Source of the DNA: Ascaphus truei
Lineage: Eukaryota > Chordata > Amphibia > Anura > Ascaphidae
NCBI GenBank assembly: GCA_036426205.1
Contig: CM071570.1
Span: 56,898,926 to 56,962,925 of the forward strand
Length of the DNA stretch: 64,000 nt
Direction: 5' to 3'
Shown: in pieces, positions 24,481 through 38,795 of the stretch
Position numbering within the stretch: position 1 is the first letter of the stretch
Layout: every line of letters starts with the position of its first letter
Program-made: the position numbers and the translations under genes
The notes under the pieces: model-generated
Told to the model about the DNA's origin: nothing
Database searches by the model: none
What the model saw: only the letters and a program-made list of their open reading frames with translations

Positions 24481-26640
24481 TCAATCATTTAAAAAAAAAC
24501 CTAGATATACAGAAAGAAAATAACTGGAATAATTTGTATTTCTGAACCAAATGAAACAAGTATCCATAAGTTTGGATCCAAGTCTAAGCAATCTTAGTTT
24601 CTGCTGTTCTGCTGGCATGTCACTCAACTCAGAAGCCTAAAGAAAAAAATTCAAAGAACAGACTCAATTTGGATGAATCATCGCCAGTTTGGAATCATGC
24701 TCATTATGAGATGGTTTTTGCTTTCGATAATACCTACTGATCTGTCATTTGACTGCTAATTCAAACACCCAATACTGACTTTGAAGATTCAGGTGAGCCA
24801 TTTCTATTTAGTTTAAATGTCAAACAAATTAATTTAAGCAGCACGAGTAAAGAAAAAAACCCTAATGCTTAGAACTTTATTGGCTGACATTTATAGTACA
24901 ACTTTGCTGTTGCAGTGGAAATGTAGGGGTTTGCAATTGAAGACAATGGAACATTACTGGTTAAAGATGTGACCAAAACATATTTTGTAATAAGTTAATT
25001 CTTAGCTAGATGTATGGGGCTCAAGAAATGTTAAAATGCTGCTAAACAAGACTGGATTCAAGATTAAATCAAATGGAAAAGTAATGATGGATTAAATGAA
25101 CAGCTTCTTGAAACATCTGATAAGGCTATCATATATACACAGCCTCAGATTTGGCTACCTAAGCATAATATTTTTGCTGGCTTGAATGTTAGTGAGGATG
25201 TTGTGCCAGAGAAATGAAAAACATTATCAGATGTTTGCTTCAGATGTTTTGGGTTATAAAGAAGAATGCAAAGTAGACATCACCACTGTTTTTATTTATG
25301 CCACATTCAGAATTTGCAGGCTGTCCAGAGATCTCCGAACGTAGAGTAGGATGAGCCATTATTGTTGCATTTGTGTTGAGCAATGGAGTAAAAGTTTTAA
25401 ATACGATACATAAAAAGGATGAATGTTCTGGGTAAGCTAATGAGACCATAGTTTCGATTTAAAGATAACAAAAATTGTTTGATTTATTATTACAACACTT
25501 TGCAGATGCTATATGTGAAGCATAATTGGTCACTTGGAGATCTGCAGTAAAACTATTGCTACAAAACTAATACAGTTCTCTTACTGTACAATAATACTGT
25601 AAACAAACTTTTTTCATGACAACACCTCATTCATTTTTACCTTACAGTACCACACAACGATAAAAGCGAATTAAAAAATTACCAATTTAAATGTTGTCTT
25701 TGTAATTTCCAAAGTGAAGAAGCTGTGAAAAGCTGAGGCAGATGAGTGTTTAGCCAAGAGTTCTTTATAGACACTCTCACTATACTATAGAGATGGGGGG
25801 GCGAGTGTTGGGGTTCCCCTGTGTGTGCGCGTAAGTGGGAGAGGGTGTGTGTGTGTCTGTGAGTGTTCGTGTGCGTGTGTGTAAGTGGGAGAGTCTGTGC
25901 GTACATGCAAGAGGGGGAGAGTTAGGGTGGGAGAGATGGGGAAACAGATAAAGGGGTGGGAGAGAGATGGGGCGAGGGTTGGGGATTCCCCAGAATTTCA
26001 AAATCGAATTCCTGGGTTCCCTAACCAAAAAGTTGAAAACCACTAACCTAAAGGCTTGAATGAGTGTTTTGTATTTACCCCATTCATCTAATATCAGCCA
26101 GCCTAGTGATGAGATCCAGGTACCAACAATAGTAGAGTGTGTATCTTGCTCCGACTCAGCTCTATGTAACATGTTACATCCTTGTCACCTACCATGTCCT
26201 GAATTTGTATATGAATGAAGAAAATGTTTTTAAGGCGCTAATGTATATTAACTAGTGTTTATAATATTAAGTGAATAATTCCTAGTGGAATAAGTGTAAT
26301 ATATTTCATTTAAATTTACATTTTGCAGCTTAGGTGAAAAGGGGAATCTCTAAACCCTATAAATGTGCAAGAGAAGGAAAAGACACCCAGGCGCATGAAA
26401 ATTGAATCTGATAAATGTAGTATTGAAGCAATATTGGTATAACCGAGGTTTCTAAAGAAAAAGTTTGTGCAGTTTAAATCCTAAAAATGTAATAAAATAC
26501 AATATAAAATAATACACTTAGATGAATACTAACATCAATGTTATATATCACAAAATAATGTAAACCCATGCCTTGATTAAGCTTAATCAATTACAATAAA
26601 CAGTTAATAATATTACAATTTATACCATATCACAACGGAA
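24481..26640. other. unassigned, with GT-rich tract
   Basis: No gene recognised. 25815-25900 is GT-rich simple sequence, and open frames over it are artefacts. Confidence 0.35.
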
Positions 26641-28620
26641 AATCCAGAAATGTAAAAGTGTCTTCCGCACCCCTCCAGATGATGATCACGTCATCGATAT
26701 AGCAACGCCAAAGCACAAGATTTGCGCCAAAGATTTTGTTGGACCATATAGTTTGGTCCTCCTACTGACCCATAAAAGGTTGGCATAGCTAGGCACAAAT
26801 CTGGTGCCAATTGCAGTACCTTTGAGTTGTAGGTAGTGGTCACAATCGAACCAAAATTAATTGTGTCCTAACATGAACTCAATCCCTTTCACAATAAATT
26901 TGATCTGTGCTACTGCGAGATCCCCAATTTTCACCAGGTTGTAAAGTATGCCGTCACATCCCTACACATGATCTATACTGGTGTACAGGGACGTGACGTC
27001 ACACTTTGACATGATGAAATTGTCCTCCCATTTTAGACCCTAAAAAAGTTGTAAAATCTGAGTGGTATCTTGCAGAAAGAGACAGGGGTGCCCAATGCTG
27101 CATCCAATTGACAAAACATATAAAGTAAAATACTTCAATAATAATAATTGGTTATTTAGTTAACCCTTTGGCCAAAGGCGTCATAAGCCTGCATACCAAC
27201 GTCAAGGTACCAAAATAATGCAGGTCCTACAATATACACTGTGAAACCTTTCCTTTAAAGGAAAGTTCACAGTGTAGTGTAGGACCTGCATTATTTTGGT
27301 TATACCTTGACGTTGGTATGCAGGCTTATGACGCCTTTGGCCAAAGGGTTAACTAAATAACCAATTATTATTATTGAAGTATTTTACTTTATATGTTTTG
27401 TCAATTGGATGCAGCATTGGGCACCCCCTGTCTCTTGTTATATACAATTGCCACGCTCAGTAGCTCTCTGGTTGACATAAATATATATTCACTTTGTGGT
27501 GGGTGGGGGAGTTTGAGCTTGCTGGGTATCTGTGTTAACCTATATCTTGCAGAAAGGATGACATCCCTTTAACATATGGATGCAGTAACACATGAATGTA
27601 TTCGGAAAAGTTTTGGGTTAGGGACCCAATCCCCGATATTATAGGTCTCCTAGGGGAATTATTTATATCCTTTTGTATTTTTGGGATATAATAGAAATGG
27701 ATGTGTTATTGGATGCGATGTATATACAGTATGTACTCATTCTTTTTTTTTTTTTTTTTTTTTTAATATCTAAAGCTAACCCTTCATCAAATATTTTTTG
27801 ACTCTCATTAGCAAACTCGGTGATCGGATTATGTTTCAATTTTTTATATGTAGTGGCATCTCTTAAAAATCTATGTGGCTCCTTCATATAATCAGATGTA
27901 TCTAGGACAACAATCACCCCCTGTCTGCAGGTTTTATGATCATTTCAGTATTATTTGAAAGTTCCTGTAGGGCCTGAACCTCTTTTTTAGTGATATTTAC
28001 TTGTTTGGAATTGTTGGATTTTGTATCCATTATTTCGATATCTTCTTCTACAAATTTTTAAAATGTCTCCAAAAAAGGACCTCAACAAAAGGTAAGAAAT
28101 AATTTGGAATTGTTTTTAAAGGCGTATGCCTTCATTCTGTCATTGTTATATATCTTGGGACAATTGAATTCCTAACACCATTCTTAGCATGAGATTTTAA
28201 GAAATGTCTTTTTAACGGTAGCCTCCTAACGTATTTTTGGAGGTCTATGTAAGTCTGAATCTTCCTTTCTTTTTAGCGATTGGGACGGTGTTGAAGTTAT
28301 ACTGTACTTTCTCGCAATGATATTGTGTGGCTTCCCTTTTTGCCAGTAAGTACCTCGTCTTAAAAAATACGCTCTCTCTTTTCATTTTGTTTGGGTTTGT
28401 AAACCTTTTTTTCTTTATATTCTCTATTATTGCTATGTTTGGTATAGTACATTTTTCTCTCTCTAGCTTTGTATCCTCCCCATCCTCTATTGGCTCCTTC
28501 CGGTGGCCTATGATATGATTCCCTTTGATGGTAGTTTTCATACCTTGTAACACTGGCTGCTGGAGTTTTTTTTTTGACCTTGCAGACTGTTTTTGACACC
28601 TCTTGGGATGTAGATGGTAC
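26640..28620 (-). pseudogene. Penelope-like element reverse transcriptase, broken copy
   Basis: Read on minus. An N-terminal region rich in R and K (28245-28599) resembles that of the second copy at 62649-63026. Then come RT blocks: SGIGSLTQNFSEYIH (near 27630), the NFIMSKCDVTSLYT region (near 27010), GTAIGTRFVPSYANL (near 26800), and the catalytic YIDD in RCYIDDVIIIW (near 26690). The order matches Penelope-like RT. The copy is interrupted by the 463-bp palindromic insertion at 27080-27542, has a long T-run at 27745-27764, and contains frameshifts. The endonuclease end is absent; the copy stops soon after YIDD. Confidence 0.75.
27080..27542. mobile_element. palindromic insertion with 14-bp target duplication
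   Basis: Identical 14-mers TATCTTGCAGAAAG flank the block (27066-27079 and 27543-27556) and are part of the Penelope RT sequence, so the insertion is precise. 27080 to about 27258 is the near-perfect reverse complement of about 27262-27437. The centre is CTTTCCTTTAAAGGAAAG. The remaining 100 bp lies outside the palindrome on one side. No coding capacity. A 14-bp duplication fits target-primed insertion better than a cut-and-paste transposase. Confidence 0.75.
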
Positions 28621-28989
28621 TGATCCCTAAATGTATATAGTCTGATCCCAATGTGCTGTCTCTTAGCTTCCTTATTGTTTTGACATTCTGGATGCAGTGA
28701 CTTTTTGCAAGTTTATAAGGAATTGATTCCTTTATGTATCACCATCTATGGTGTGCACCTAACATCTATAGCGGTTCATAACCACAAGGGATCATTATAT
28801 CACTGTAGAGAGGATGATATAAGCACTGCATTAATACTAGGAGTCTCAATTAGATCCACACCCTTACCTCATTGAGACATTCAACTACACAGTTGCGCAT
28901 CATGCTCTTTTACATAACTGCAGTATATAACATTTTTATATAGTAGTAGTCAAACTGGGCTGTATCGCTTAGCTACACAGTTGCGGCAT

Positions 28990-29290
28990 CTTGCTCTTTG
29001 AAAAGGCTGCAATTTATATTACTTGCATGTAGCAGTATTTACATTGGGCTTAATTACTAATATTATTGCCCTACTTACCACCACTTGGATGATAAGCGGT
29101 GACTGACCTTGTGTCATCGCTTCATCAGATTGTTCGCTACATCTAGTACATTTGTGGCTAAGAGCGATACTACACACCCGTGCGTGGAATTTTAGTTGGC
29201 TGACATCAGTCAGCCTTTTTATACAAGGGCCACGCGCGTGCACGGCAGGGAGCGGGGAGCCGACAGACAGCGGCGAAGATGAGGAAATTC
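28990..29290 (-). mobile_element. Penelope-like terminal region
   Basis: Contains, on minus, CTGATGAAGCGATGACACA and its partner ACCGCTTATC, which can form a hairpin. It lies upstream of the minus-strand Penelope copy. The assignment rests on position and this motif only. Confidence 0.35.
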
Positions 29291-29321
29291 ATCTTTCACA
29301 TCGCTACCCACTTTGAAAGTA

Positions 29322-29545
29322 TGTATATGTTTGTGTGTATATATGTATGCATGTGTATGTATGTGTATGTGTGTGTGTGTGTATGTGTGTATGTTTTTGT
29401 GTGACTACATAAATGTAATAAATATATTATTTCTACCAATGTTTTTTTTTTTACTAAATAATAAATTACACATACATACACACATACATACACATACATA
29501 CACACACACAAACACTGTATATTCAACACTGTATACTCACACAGT
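29322..29545. repeat. TATG/CATA microsatellites in inverted arrangement
   Basis: TATG/TGTG repeats (29322-29402) and CATA/CACA repeats (29468-29545) flank a short unique loop, which produces long low-complexity frames on both strands that are not genes. Confidence 0.9.
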
Positions 29546-32500
29546 ATACATACAAAAAGCATGCGGCACGTGCACGCGCGTACTCATAGGCCCGCACGGC
29601 CGCATGCTGTATATAACAGCCCTTACAGAGCATTTAAATCTAACCACGCTTTGAGCTTGTAATAGTCCATATCATAGGACTTATCCAGGCTGTAAGGTTT
29701 ACGCCTCACTCCCTCCTTGTTTGCTCACATTGTGGGGCTAATTAACTCTCTCATTTTTATTTTTGAATAGATTTACGACATACGAGTATCCATCTATTCT
29801 ATTGATTCTTCTTGATCCAGAGCACCTATCATAGTACTGTTAAGAGGATCACATGTGCATCAATTTTAAATTTTTAACACCCATTATTTAAATTTGATAT
29901 TGTAAATAAAGTATTTTTATATTACCTACTAATCATCCAGAACGGTAGTAGAGTGCCCATAGTGGGTCTCTTTTTCTTGTTCAGTTTACGCACCTAATGT
30001 GCCCATAGGAGCACCACCACCAAAGTTGAGATGTTCAAAAGTCAGATGCTGGTCATTAAATTCGGGAAACACCACTAAACGGTTTGGAATTGTAATTCTG
30101 ACAACCATCCATAGTTTATATTTTGAATTTTTCCTCCAGCATTAATCATACAGATGCTATAAATTGCCACAGAAGATAGAAGAAGCTACTAGGTTTCCGG
30201 GGATATCAATAGGTGGGGAGAGCGGAACAAGTGCTCCGGACCCAGAAAAAAGGGAGGCCTGGCCAGCCGATCCCAGAAAGTCGGCATAACTTCCGTGATC
30301 TGACAGGTCTTCTCGAAACACCTCGTTGCACAGGTGGGTCCCTCCGCAGTCAACAGTAAGGCTGGAAAAATCACCCCCCCCAACAATCTGCCAGCTCACC
30401 CAACAAGCCAGTGTCCCAGGAAAGCTGTTGGCAGGCTTATAGATTACATTGGTCTGCCTGCTACCAGTCACCTCTCACTATGCAAAATTAGGTTATTGGG
30501 CTTTCGAAAATGACCCACTCTGAAAACTGTTATGAAAATGTCCAGGTACACTTGGAATGTATTACTTTTTATAATTTAGCTTTCCATAAATATTGTTCAG
30601 CTACATCTGACGGTGACGGTGTTCTAAAAAGTCTGCAAATCTATGAGGCCACAATTTTCAATATGCAAATTGTACAAGTATCGTTGTGGAATGAGCACCA
30701 CGAAATATTTAGCTCTGCGCTTTATTGAACCAGGAATATTAATGAGAGGACTAAAAAGTATATAAAGCCTAGGGCAACTGTTTTAATCAGGGACATTATT
30801 GTACAACTTTGAGCAGTTTCAAGGGACCTATAACAAGATATAATGCTTATTTGGGAACTTTTATTGCTAATTGACATTTTTCAGAGCTCCCTAGACAGCA
30901 GTAGTTAGTACTGATTGGTAGAGCAGTGAAAAGCATTACAACATCAACTTCTGTATGGTACCCAGATGGGCTCATATATCTCAGGCACCCAAGTAACAAA
31001 GTTAATGATGAAAATAAACTCACATAAAGGATGCTAAGAAATCTAGAAGTTGCCACATGTGTTTACATCTATAATGGAGTTAATCAAATCAAGTGTCTTA
31101 AAAAGGAGAGCTATTATCTGCAAACAAATAATTAAGGCTCCACTGTTATAAATGTGCATTAAATGTGGTTATATTTTGTAGCTCAAATCAATTAACTGTT
31201 TGGTCTAATATATTAACTTACATATATTATAAATTACATTTAAATGCATGAGATTCAGCTAGTTTTAATTGGTTTAATGGATTTGGTACATGGAGTTACA
31301 GTATATGCTGATCTAAATGAAGGCAACATCTGCAGATACTGTAGTAAGGTTCTGAGAAACATAAATAGTAATACATTTTATTTTTTCTGATAGCTATTTT
31401 TGGGCCATGACTTCAACAAGAAGTGAGACTAAGAAAACCAAGCAAGTACATCAAGATAAAAGTGACTTTGTACTGACAGCAGAGAAGTGGTAAGAAAATA
31501 AATAGTTTGCAATAGTTGGCTCATAATAAAAGATGTTGAGGATAAAAACAATAGCAGAAAATGTAGTTATACAGGGGGCAAAAGCTCACATGAGGACACA
31601 AGTGTAAGGTATGTAGGTGGATGAAAGTGGGTTGTGAAGCTAAGGCAGCAGAGAAATCAGAGTACAAATGAAGTGCACTTTGAAACATTATATATTCTAC
31701 TAAAAAGACAAAGAAACAGCAGGAGCAATGATAAATGCTCTGCTTTTAAGTAAGAATTCTGAATCACTGGTGAGTTTGAGAATAAGAGACACGCTGAATA
31801 TCCTGCTAGAAAAATCTGCTGCTAACTGTCTGACTATCACTGTGTATGACACATAAAAAAAGAGCCACATAAAGAAGACCTCACAAAAAAGACTTGTAAA
31901 GTCTTGAAAGCTACTGTACTATCTTCATTTATGGAGAACTATCAACGTAAACCTCTAAAGGTATCACTCACATAAAAATAAAAATAAAGGTTTCATTTAT
32001 GTTGTTAAAATCCTTTTGGTCCTTCTATAGAGATACTTTTTCATATTGTTACATACTGTATATGTATTTATTTTAGATGTTTTATTTTTCTGTGTGTACT
32101 GTAAGATTACCGTTACATTCTCCATAGGAAGTTATGGTTTTGCTATCCTTTGGTTAGATTACATCAGAGTCTCTTACGCCTCTCCCTGAGACACCCCAAA
32201 TAGGGAATATTTTAAGGATAACCAGCTAATCAAAGATTAACATATAAAATAAGAGCAAATGTTTGCTATTATACAGAGGTAGGCAAATTTAGCTTGTCAG
32301 AAGCCATAGGAAAAAAGTATTTCCATGTTATAACAACAACTTTATTGCACATAGCCCTTTTCTCCTAATGACTCAAAGCACTTCACAATTACAGCATAGT
32401 GTGCAATATGCAGCATTGTACATAGGATTTCTAAAAACACAATTCCTGCCCAGATGAGTTTATAATCTGTGTTTTTGGTGCCTTGTCACAAGGTACCCCT

Positions 32501-32847
32501 CCTTCAAACTCTGTGTCATTATCAAAATCAGTGCCTTTACTCGCTGAGCCACTCCGTCTAAGTAATGGCCTCACAGTTTTTTCTCCTCCTGACCCAGGAT
32601 TGTGCACTCAATTTTCCCTGACATTCTAATGGTTATATTTGTAATTCATTGATTGTGTATGTCAGATTTTAGAAACTATTTTAGCAACCTCAAAACTCAG
32701 CCCTCCAACAGTATTATATTTGTACTGTATACAGTACATTTATTTGTGCTAACTGAAGTGCTACTAGGCAAGTGACTACAGATATATACAATAACAGTAA
32801 ACAAAGAAGCCCCAATAAATGAACGATGACAAATTATTTGATTCTAT
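29546..32847. other. unassigned interval
   Basis: 3.3 kb without recognised gene, transposon end or RNA. Frames are short (104 residues at most) and motif-free. Candidate single-copy DNA. Confidence 0.4.
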
Positions 32848-34330
32848 GGGGTCATGCACTAAGCTCCGTTAAGTCGTTTTTAGAGCGCAAAGTGCTCTTA
32901 GAACGTGATGTTGCGCTGAACACGATGCACTAAGCCACGCAAACAGGCACTTTGTGCTCTAAAACGGACTTTTTTCAGGAAATTTTTCTAAGTCCAACTT
33001 TGCTCGTTCATTACCCTGTTTGCGTTAAATTCTGCCCTTAAGCGGTTTGCACTAAGCAATGCAACCTTAGCGTACGCGAAAGTTGCGTTCAACAGAACAC
33101 GTCAGCTCAAGGTAGACGCAACAAAAGCTGGACTTTGAAAAAATTCTTGCTTTACATTTTTGCATGCGCAACACCCATACAACAGGCCGGCGGGGGGTCC
33201 CCAGCTGACCCCGCGGCCGTCCCGGGGTCCCCGTGGGAGTCCCGGGGGCCTGCGGTACCAATGTTGTGCCTACAAAAATACTAAACATTATTTCTAACTA
33301 AATACACCCCCCTAACACATACAGTACTATAATGTGCAAAATAACTATTATCCAGATATGGATAATAGATTATTTGCCCATTATTAAACACTGCATTAGC
33401 ATACCTAAATAAAAACAGTAGCCAGCTAATCCAATGAATACAAGCAGTAACAACATCAACAATGAATTAATTAAACCATTAACCAATGAAACCAATTAAT
33501 TCCTAAACCAACTCAAAATGAATAGTAACAGGAAGCTCACGTACCTTGAAGGCCTCCAACAGCATCCGATGCCATCCGCCATGAAGATCCAGATCAGGTA
33601 CCCAAATCTTCTTTTTTCTTTCTTTAATCACCTTCTTCTATCTTCATCTGTCACCATTTCTTGATCTTCTTTATCTTCTATCTTCATCTGTCAATCCAAA
33701 AAACCCCCATGGTAAATCCCAACCGATGTTGTCTCGTCGTCTTCTTGGGCTCAAATGAGGCGTCACGGCCTTAAATAGGGCTTGTGACGTCACATTTAGC
33801 CTCAAAATGGTTAACAGCCACCTGATTGGCTGTTCAAACCATGTTCCGACTTTATTTTTTTTTTACATGACGTCACTTAAAGGGAATGATGCCAGCCAAT
33901 CAGAATGGCTGTGCTTCATTTGCCTTTAAGATGACTTCACTAAATCCAAGATGGCCGGCGTCACATGGTATTTCAGCCAATCAGAGTGTGGAATTGGTTC
34001 CCACGATCTGATTGGCTGAAATACCATGTGACGCCAGCTTCGTCACATCATTTTGCAATATCATCAGTCACCCTTGTGTAAACACACTCCGATTTTTATT
34101 ATATGTTCACGTGTTTGTTTTGTTTTGTTCCATATCCCGTACACTTTATTTTAATTACGTTAATAAAACCGAGTTTTAATTTGTTAGGTGTGTGCCACTA
34201 CCTAAAGGGGATACTTTCCTGTCTCACCTTCTGATAGCTACAGGCTGCGGCAGGCAATCCTGTGGGCTTTTGACCCCCCTCATTCCGACTGCCTGAGTGA
34301 CGAAGTGTTGGTGACATAGGAATCTGTGTG

Positions 34331-34880
34331 TAGCCTATCATGGTACAGATCCTGTGCCCTCCACTTCTGGTCCTCAGGGAGGAAGTGAAAATTGGTTAGT
34401 CAATCTGTTTAACTCTTTCCTAAGGAGTGGATGTGAGTGCCCTCTCCCCCTGACTGGGAATGTGAGAGGCCATTCAGCCCTCATGGCTGACTGGCCATGA
34501 AAGATCTTAAGCTCCAAACTCAGTGAGCACGCACCATCCAGAGGCCTGGGATCCTCTGTCCATCATGCACCGCTGTATAAGATCAACTGCAGTGACTGCC
34601 ACAACAATAAACCCTTTTGCTTTTGTATACTCCTGCTTGAGTGTTCAGTCCATTTGAGAAGGGGGGAAGATCTGTGTTTTGGAGGGGGCCGACTCTGGGT
34701 ACTGTGGATCTCACCACAATTGGAGACGCTGAACACCCGAGGAATCTCAGAGGACATCAAAAGCCTGTCCTGGTCTCCACTACAATGCAGACAGCTCGGC
34801 TCTCCTGGACCCTCACAGGTACGCCGCACACCTAGTAGCCGCAACACGTATCTCTGAGAGGGTGGGGGTACATGTGCTAC
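34331..34880 (+). mobile_element. LTR-like block
   Basis: Begins TGTAGCC and ends GTGCTACA, like family A LTRs. It has an AATAAAC signal near 34607 and an internal GGAGACGCTGAAC block. It is followed at once by ATTGGAGGCGCTGC, which could be a primer-binding region or a repeated internal block. The other LTR was not found. Confidence 0.4.
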
Positions 34881-35099
34881 AATTGGAGGCGCTGCTGATA
34901 TCAGGACAGGCTTTCAGACTTTAAACAGCAGCTTTAAAAAAAGGGTTTATAGCAGCGGATGCAGCAGAGAAATGGTGCAGAAAGGGACCAGGGCCCTTGA
35001 TGCTACCCCAGGGACCCTTGGGCACCCATATCCTATCCCAGAAGGAGGACTTGTCTCCATGAAGTGAAACCAGGGAGGGGAAACCTTCAAGATATCTCC

Positions 35100-35450
35100 T
35101 GTTGAAAGATTGGGGCCAGGGAAATGCCAGAAGCAGCACCTGGTGACCCAGTTCTTAAACTGGCACGTTGTACTGTGCTGTGGGGGAGGCACACCAGGAT
35201 CAGTTATCTCTGGGAGTGTGACCCCCACGTTTCTACTCAATATAGAGGTGACCCCCGAGGGGATGTTTTTGGGGAAAGCTGTAACCATCTACATGCAGCC
35301 TGCTAAGAAAGGTTTGAAGCTGGGGCCAGGGAACTTGCTATCAAGGTTGAAGAACCCTGGGTACCCGTTACTTAAAATAGCACAACGCACTGTGCTGTGG
35401 GGGAGTCGCCCCAGGATCAGTTATCTCTGGATTATATTATGGGGGCTTCC
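35100..35450 (+). repeat. direct repeat pair, unit about 210 bp
   Basis: TGGGGCCAGGGAA, GCACTGTGCTGTGGGGGAG-like blocks and CAGGATCAGTTATCTCTGG occur at about 35108-35216 and again at 35320-35430 in the same order. An open frame of 141 residues (35110-35535) spans the repeat but has no recognisable domain. Confidence 0.6.
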
Positions 35451-37239
35451 AGTTCGAAAATTATCCTGGGAGCGTGAACCCCATCTCTGCCTCAAAACCA
35501 GAGAATTGTGTTCTGGACTGTGCTATGGACTTTAACATCAAGATCTGTGGCATGGACCGTTCTAAAATGGCAGCCACCGCGTGGTTGCCTGTTCCCTTGC
35601 TTCCAAAATGGCGCTCCCTCCAGGAAAAACAAGTGAAGAGGGTGTAATAAAAACGAAGTAACATCCCGTTTTCCTGCTACATACTAATGCATGATGACAT
35701 CACCAGCGTCATCCAAAACTAAAAACAATAACTTTATTTAAATAAACGGACACAATAAACCATAGACAACTATAAAACAACCAGTTAGAAAAGCTAATTC
35801 AAATGAAATTTGAATGCTATAACTTAACTTAGCATGTTTACCGCACCATGTGTCGCCGACCATCTTTGTTTTGATGACGTCATCTTAAAGGCAATTGAAG
35901 CTCAGCCATTCTGATTGGCTGGCGTCATTGCCTTTAAATGACATCATTTTTTTTTTTTAACAAATCACGTTTTTCATGGCCCAATCAGGACCGTGGGAAA
36001 CATCTGACCAAAATGTGACGTCATAGGCCTATAAAAGCCTATGTCGCCTCATTTTGAAGCCAGACACGGAGGAGGGAATACCTCGCCTCCTAAGAAGAGA
36101 AGAAGGGCGTGGCAGAAGAAGATGGAAGAAGACGGAGAAGACCCCAAAGAAGACCCCAAGACTGACGGGAAGGATTACAAATAGGAGAAAGAAGACACCG
36201 TTATGGATTGTAAGGGTTTATTATTTTATGGTTACCTGTGGATTGGTTCCAGTGCTTCCGGGTCGCCTGAATTTCGGTGAGTGGGCATCTAATGGTGAGT
36301 AAGCAAAAGAAAAGTGTATTATTTTTACTTTTACAGGTTTTTTTTTATTTTTGATTCATGTCTTTTATTTTTTCAGTCCTATTTAATGCCCGTGAATGTA
36401 TCTATGTACCTATGGCTATACATACATTCACGGACACTGAATGGGTGTATTCTATGTGATTTTTGGATGTAAATGCATTTTTTATGCTCTATTATTGCCC
36501 CTGTATGTTATGTATATCTATCTATATGGATAGACATACAGGGATAATAATTGATTGTTTTGCTAATGTTTATGTTCTTTTCATGTATGTCTAATGTATT
36601 TATAAGCTTTATTTAGACATTGGTGTGAATAATGTAATTTGTATTTAGTTACAGGTTATTTTTAATGGCTTCTTTCTGGTAGTTAGATTAGAATGATGGT
36701 GGTTACTTTCAATTAGAATTGTTTTGGCAATGGTTTGGCTTTAGGAATTGAATAGGGAATTGTATAATTGATTTGTATTGTATTGTAATTGGTTTAGGAA
36801 ATGGATTAATTGATTTATGGTAAATGTATTGATGTTGCTTAGTTTATATTTGATTTTCATTATGGCATTGGTGGTTAGGGGACATTGTTCATAGTGTATT
36901 TTATTGTTACATATATTTTGCATAGTGTTACATGATGCACAGATTAATTGCATCATGTACACACTCAATGCAATTGTGTGACATTTCATTTACATTTGTG
37001 TAGCTGCTGGTTTGTTAGTTTATATTTACAATTGCTGTTGGATTTATTGTAACATGCAATGTGGTGATTTTAAGATTACGAATTCATGTTTTGATTAATG
37101 CATGTTTTATGTGTTTCATAATGGGCAAATAATCTATTATCCATATCTGGATAATTGTTATTTTGCACATTATTGTACTGTATGTGTTGGGGGGGGGGGG
37201 GGGTTGATGTATTGAATGTATAGGTCCGATTCATTTTTT

Positions 37240-37680
37240 TTACATACAGGGTTGTTTCCTTCTGGTCTGCAAGAGACCTCTGGAGACCACCTGAGGTATC
37301 CTCAGGCTTCTCACGGGTACCAGGCTGCCGGGTCCACGGGGGACACCTGCGGGGAAGAACTGGTGGCCCCACAACTGTGGGGGCACCGTGGACACGTAGG
37401 GACCACCCGTGGGTCCCCAGACCCCTGTGGGAACCACCCGAGGCCCTTCAGACACCTGTGAGTCTGACCCAGGGCCCTCCAGACATCCGCGGGCCTACCA
37501 TGGAGACCCCATTGTGGCCCACGGTGACCCGCGGAGACCACCTGGTGGACCATGGCACCTGTCGGGAACCACCAACAGGCCTCCAGATCCTGTGTGAAAC
37601 ATGATGCTGGGCACCTGTAGGTCTGTGAGGTGCCCCGTCAGGCCCACCGGGGACTCCCGTGGGCCTGGGGTATTAACCCT
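37240..37680. repeat. GC-rich minisatellite
   Basis: Irregular units of about 30 bp built on CCACCCGNGG and CAGACNCCTGTGGGA. All six frames stay open for long stretches, which reflects the array and not genes. A similar GC-rich segment lies at 38290-38470 and inverted at 33185-33255. Confidence 0.7.
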
Positions 37681-38576
37681 GTATGTAAAATAATAAATCA
37701 TGTATTTATGGGGGGGGCCACAGGGGGTGGGTTATGAATTTAATAAATATAATGATGTTTATTTTGGGGCTGTGTGTTGTTTTTATTGTGGGAACTGGGG
37801 GTGGGGGAAGGGGGTATTGGCCCCAAGGGTATGTGGGTAGGCCTCCAGGCTGGGTAGTGGGTGAGGGTGGTTAGGCCTCATGGGGTGGGGGGTTAGTGGG
37901 GCAGGGTATGTAGGCCTCCCGAGTGGTGGGTGAGGGTGGGTTAACCCCTTAATGACTGTAGCGGTTAATAACCACTATGGTGATTAAGGGGTTAGAGGAC
38001 ATTACATTGGCTGTTTTTATTCTTGTGTATGTTTTGCAGCATCGGAGGGGGCATGGGCAGGATGAAGATGAGGATGAAGACGGCCTTCATCGTGGGTGCC
38101 TGTAAAAGGTAAGTGTAATATGTTTTTACTCTATTTATTGAAAGTTATATGTATTTAAAATGGGCAAATGCATTATTATCCATATGTGGATAATAGTAAT
38201 TTTGCCCATTACTGTATTGTATGTGTTAGGGGGGTGTATTTAGTTATAAATATTGTTTATTATTTTTGGAGGCGCAACATTGGTACCGCAGGCCCTCGGG
38301 TACCCCAGGACTCCCGCGGGGGACCCCGGGACGGCCGCGGGGACCCCCGCACTCCCGCGGGGATCCCCGCTTGGTGAGCCGGGGACCCCCGGACTCCCGT
38401 GGGGTCAGCCGGTGACACCCGCGCGACCCCCGGCCTCCCTCGGGGACCCCGCGGGGTCAGCCGGGGACACCCGCCGGCCTGTTGTATGAGTTTTGCGCCT
38501 GCAAAAAGGTAAATAAATAATTTTTTCAAAGTCCTGCTTTTTTTATCACCAGCCTTTAGCTGGTGAGCTTTATTCA

Positions 38577-38795
38577 GCGAACTTTCACGTCCGATCAGTT
38601 TGCGTTGCTTAGTGAATCCCGCAGAAGGGCAGGATTCAGCGCAAACAGCTGATCGTACGAGCAAATATGGACTTTGAAAAAATTTCATGAAAAGTCAGTT
38701 TTGGAGCGCAAAGTGCCTGTTTGCGCGGCTTAGTGAATTTTGCTCGGCGGAACTTCACGTTCTAAGAGCACTTTGCGCTCTTAAAACGACTTATC
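38577..38795. repeat. 219-bp direct repeat, left copy
   Basis: Nearly identical, with about four differences, to 42441-42659 in the same orientation. It is the subterminal region of the 9.8 kb element. The two copies exactly flank the minus-strand L1. Confidence 0.85.

Noticed and set aside
29296..29654. Frames rich in His/Thr or Cys/Val/Tyr
   Set aside because: Products of TATG/CATA microsatellites.
29546..32847. Possible host exon in the least repetitive interval
   Set aside because: No frame with domain features and flanking splice sites could be supported.
37216..37701. Several overlapping Gly/Pro/Arg-rich frames
   Set aside because: GC-rich minisatellite keeps all frames open.
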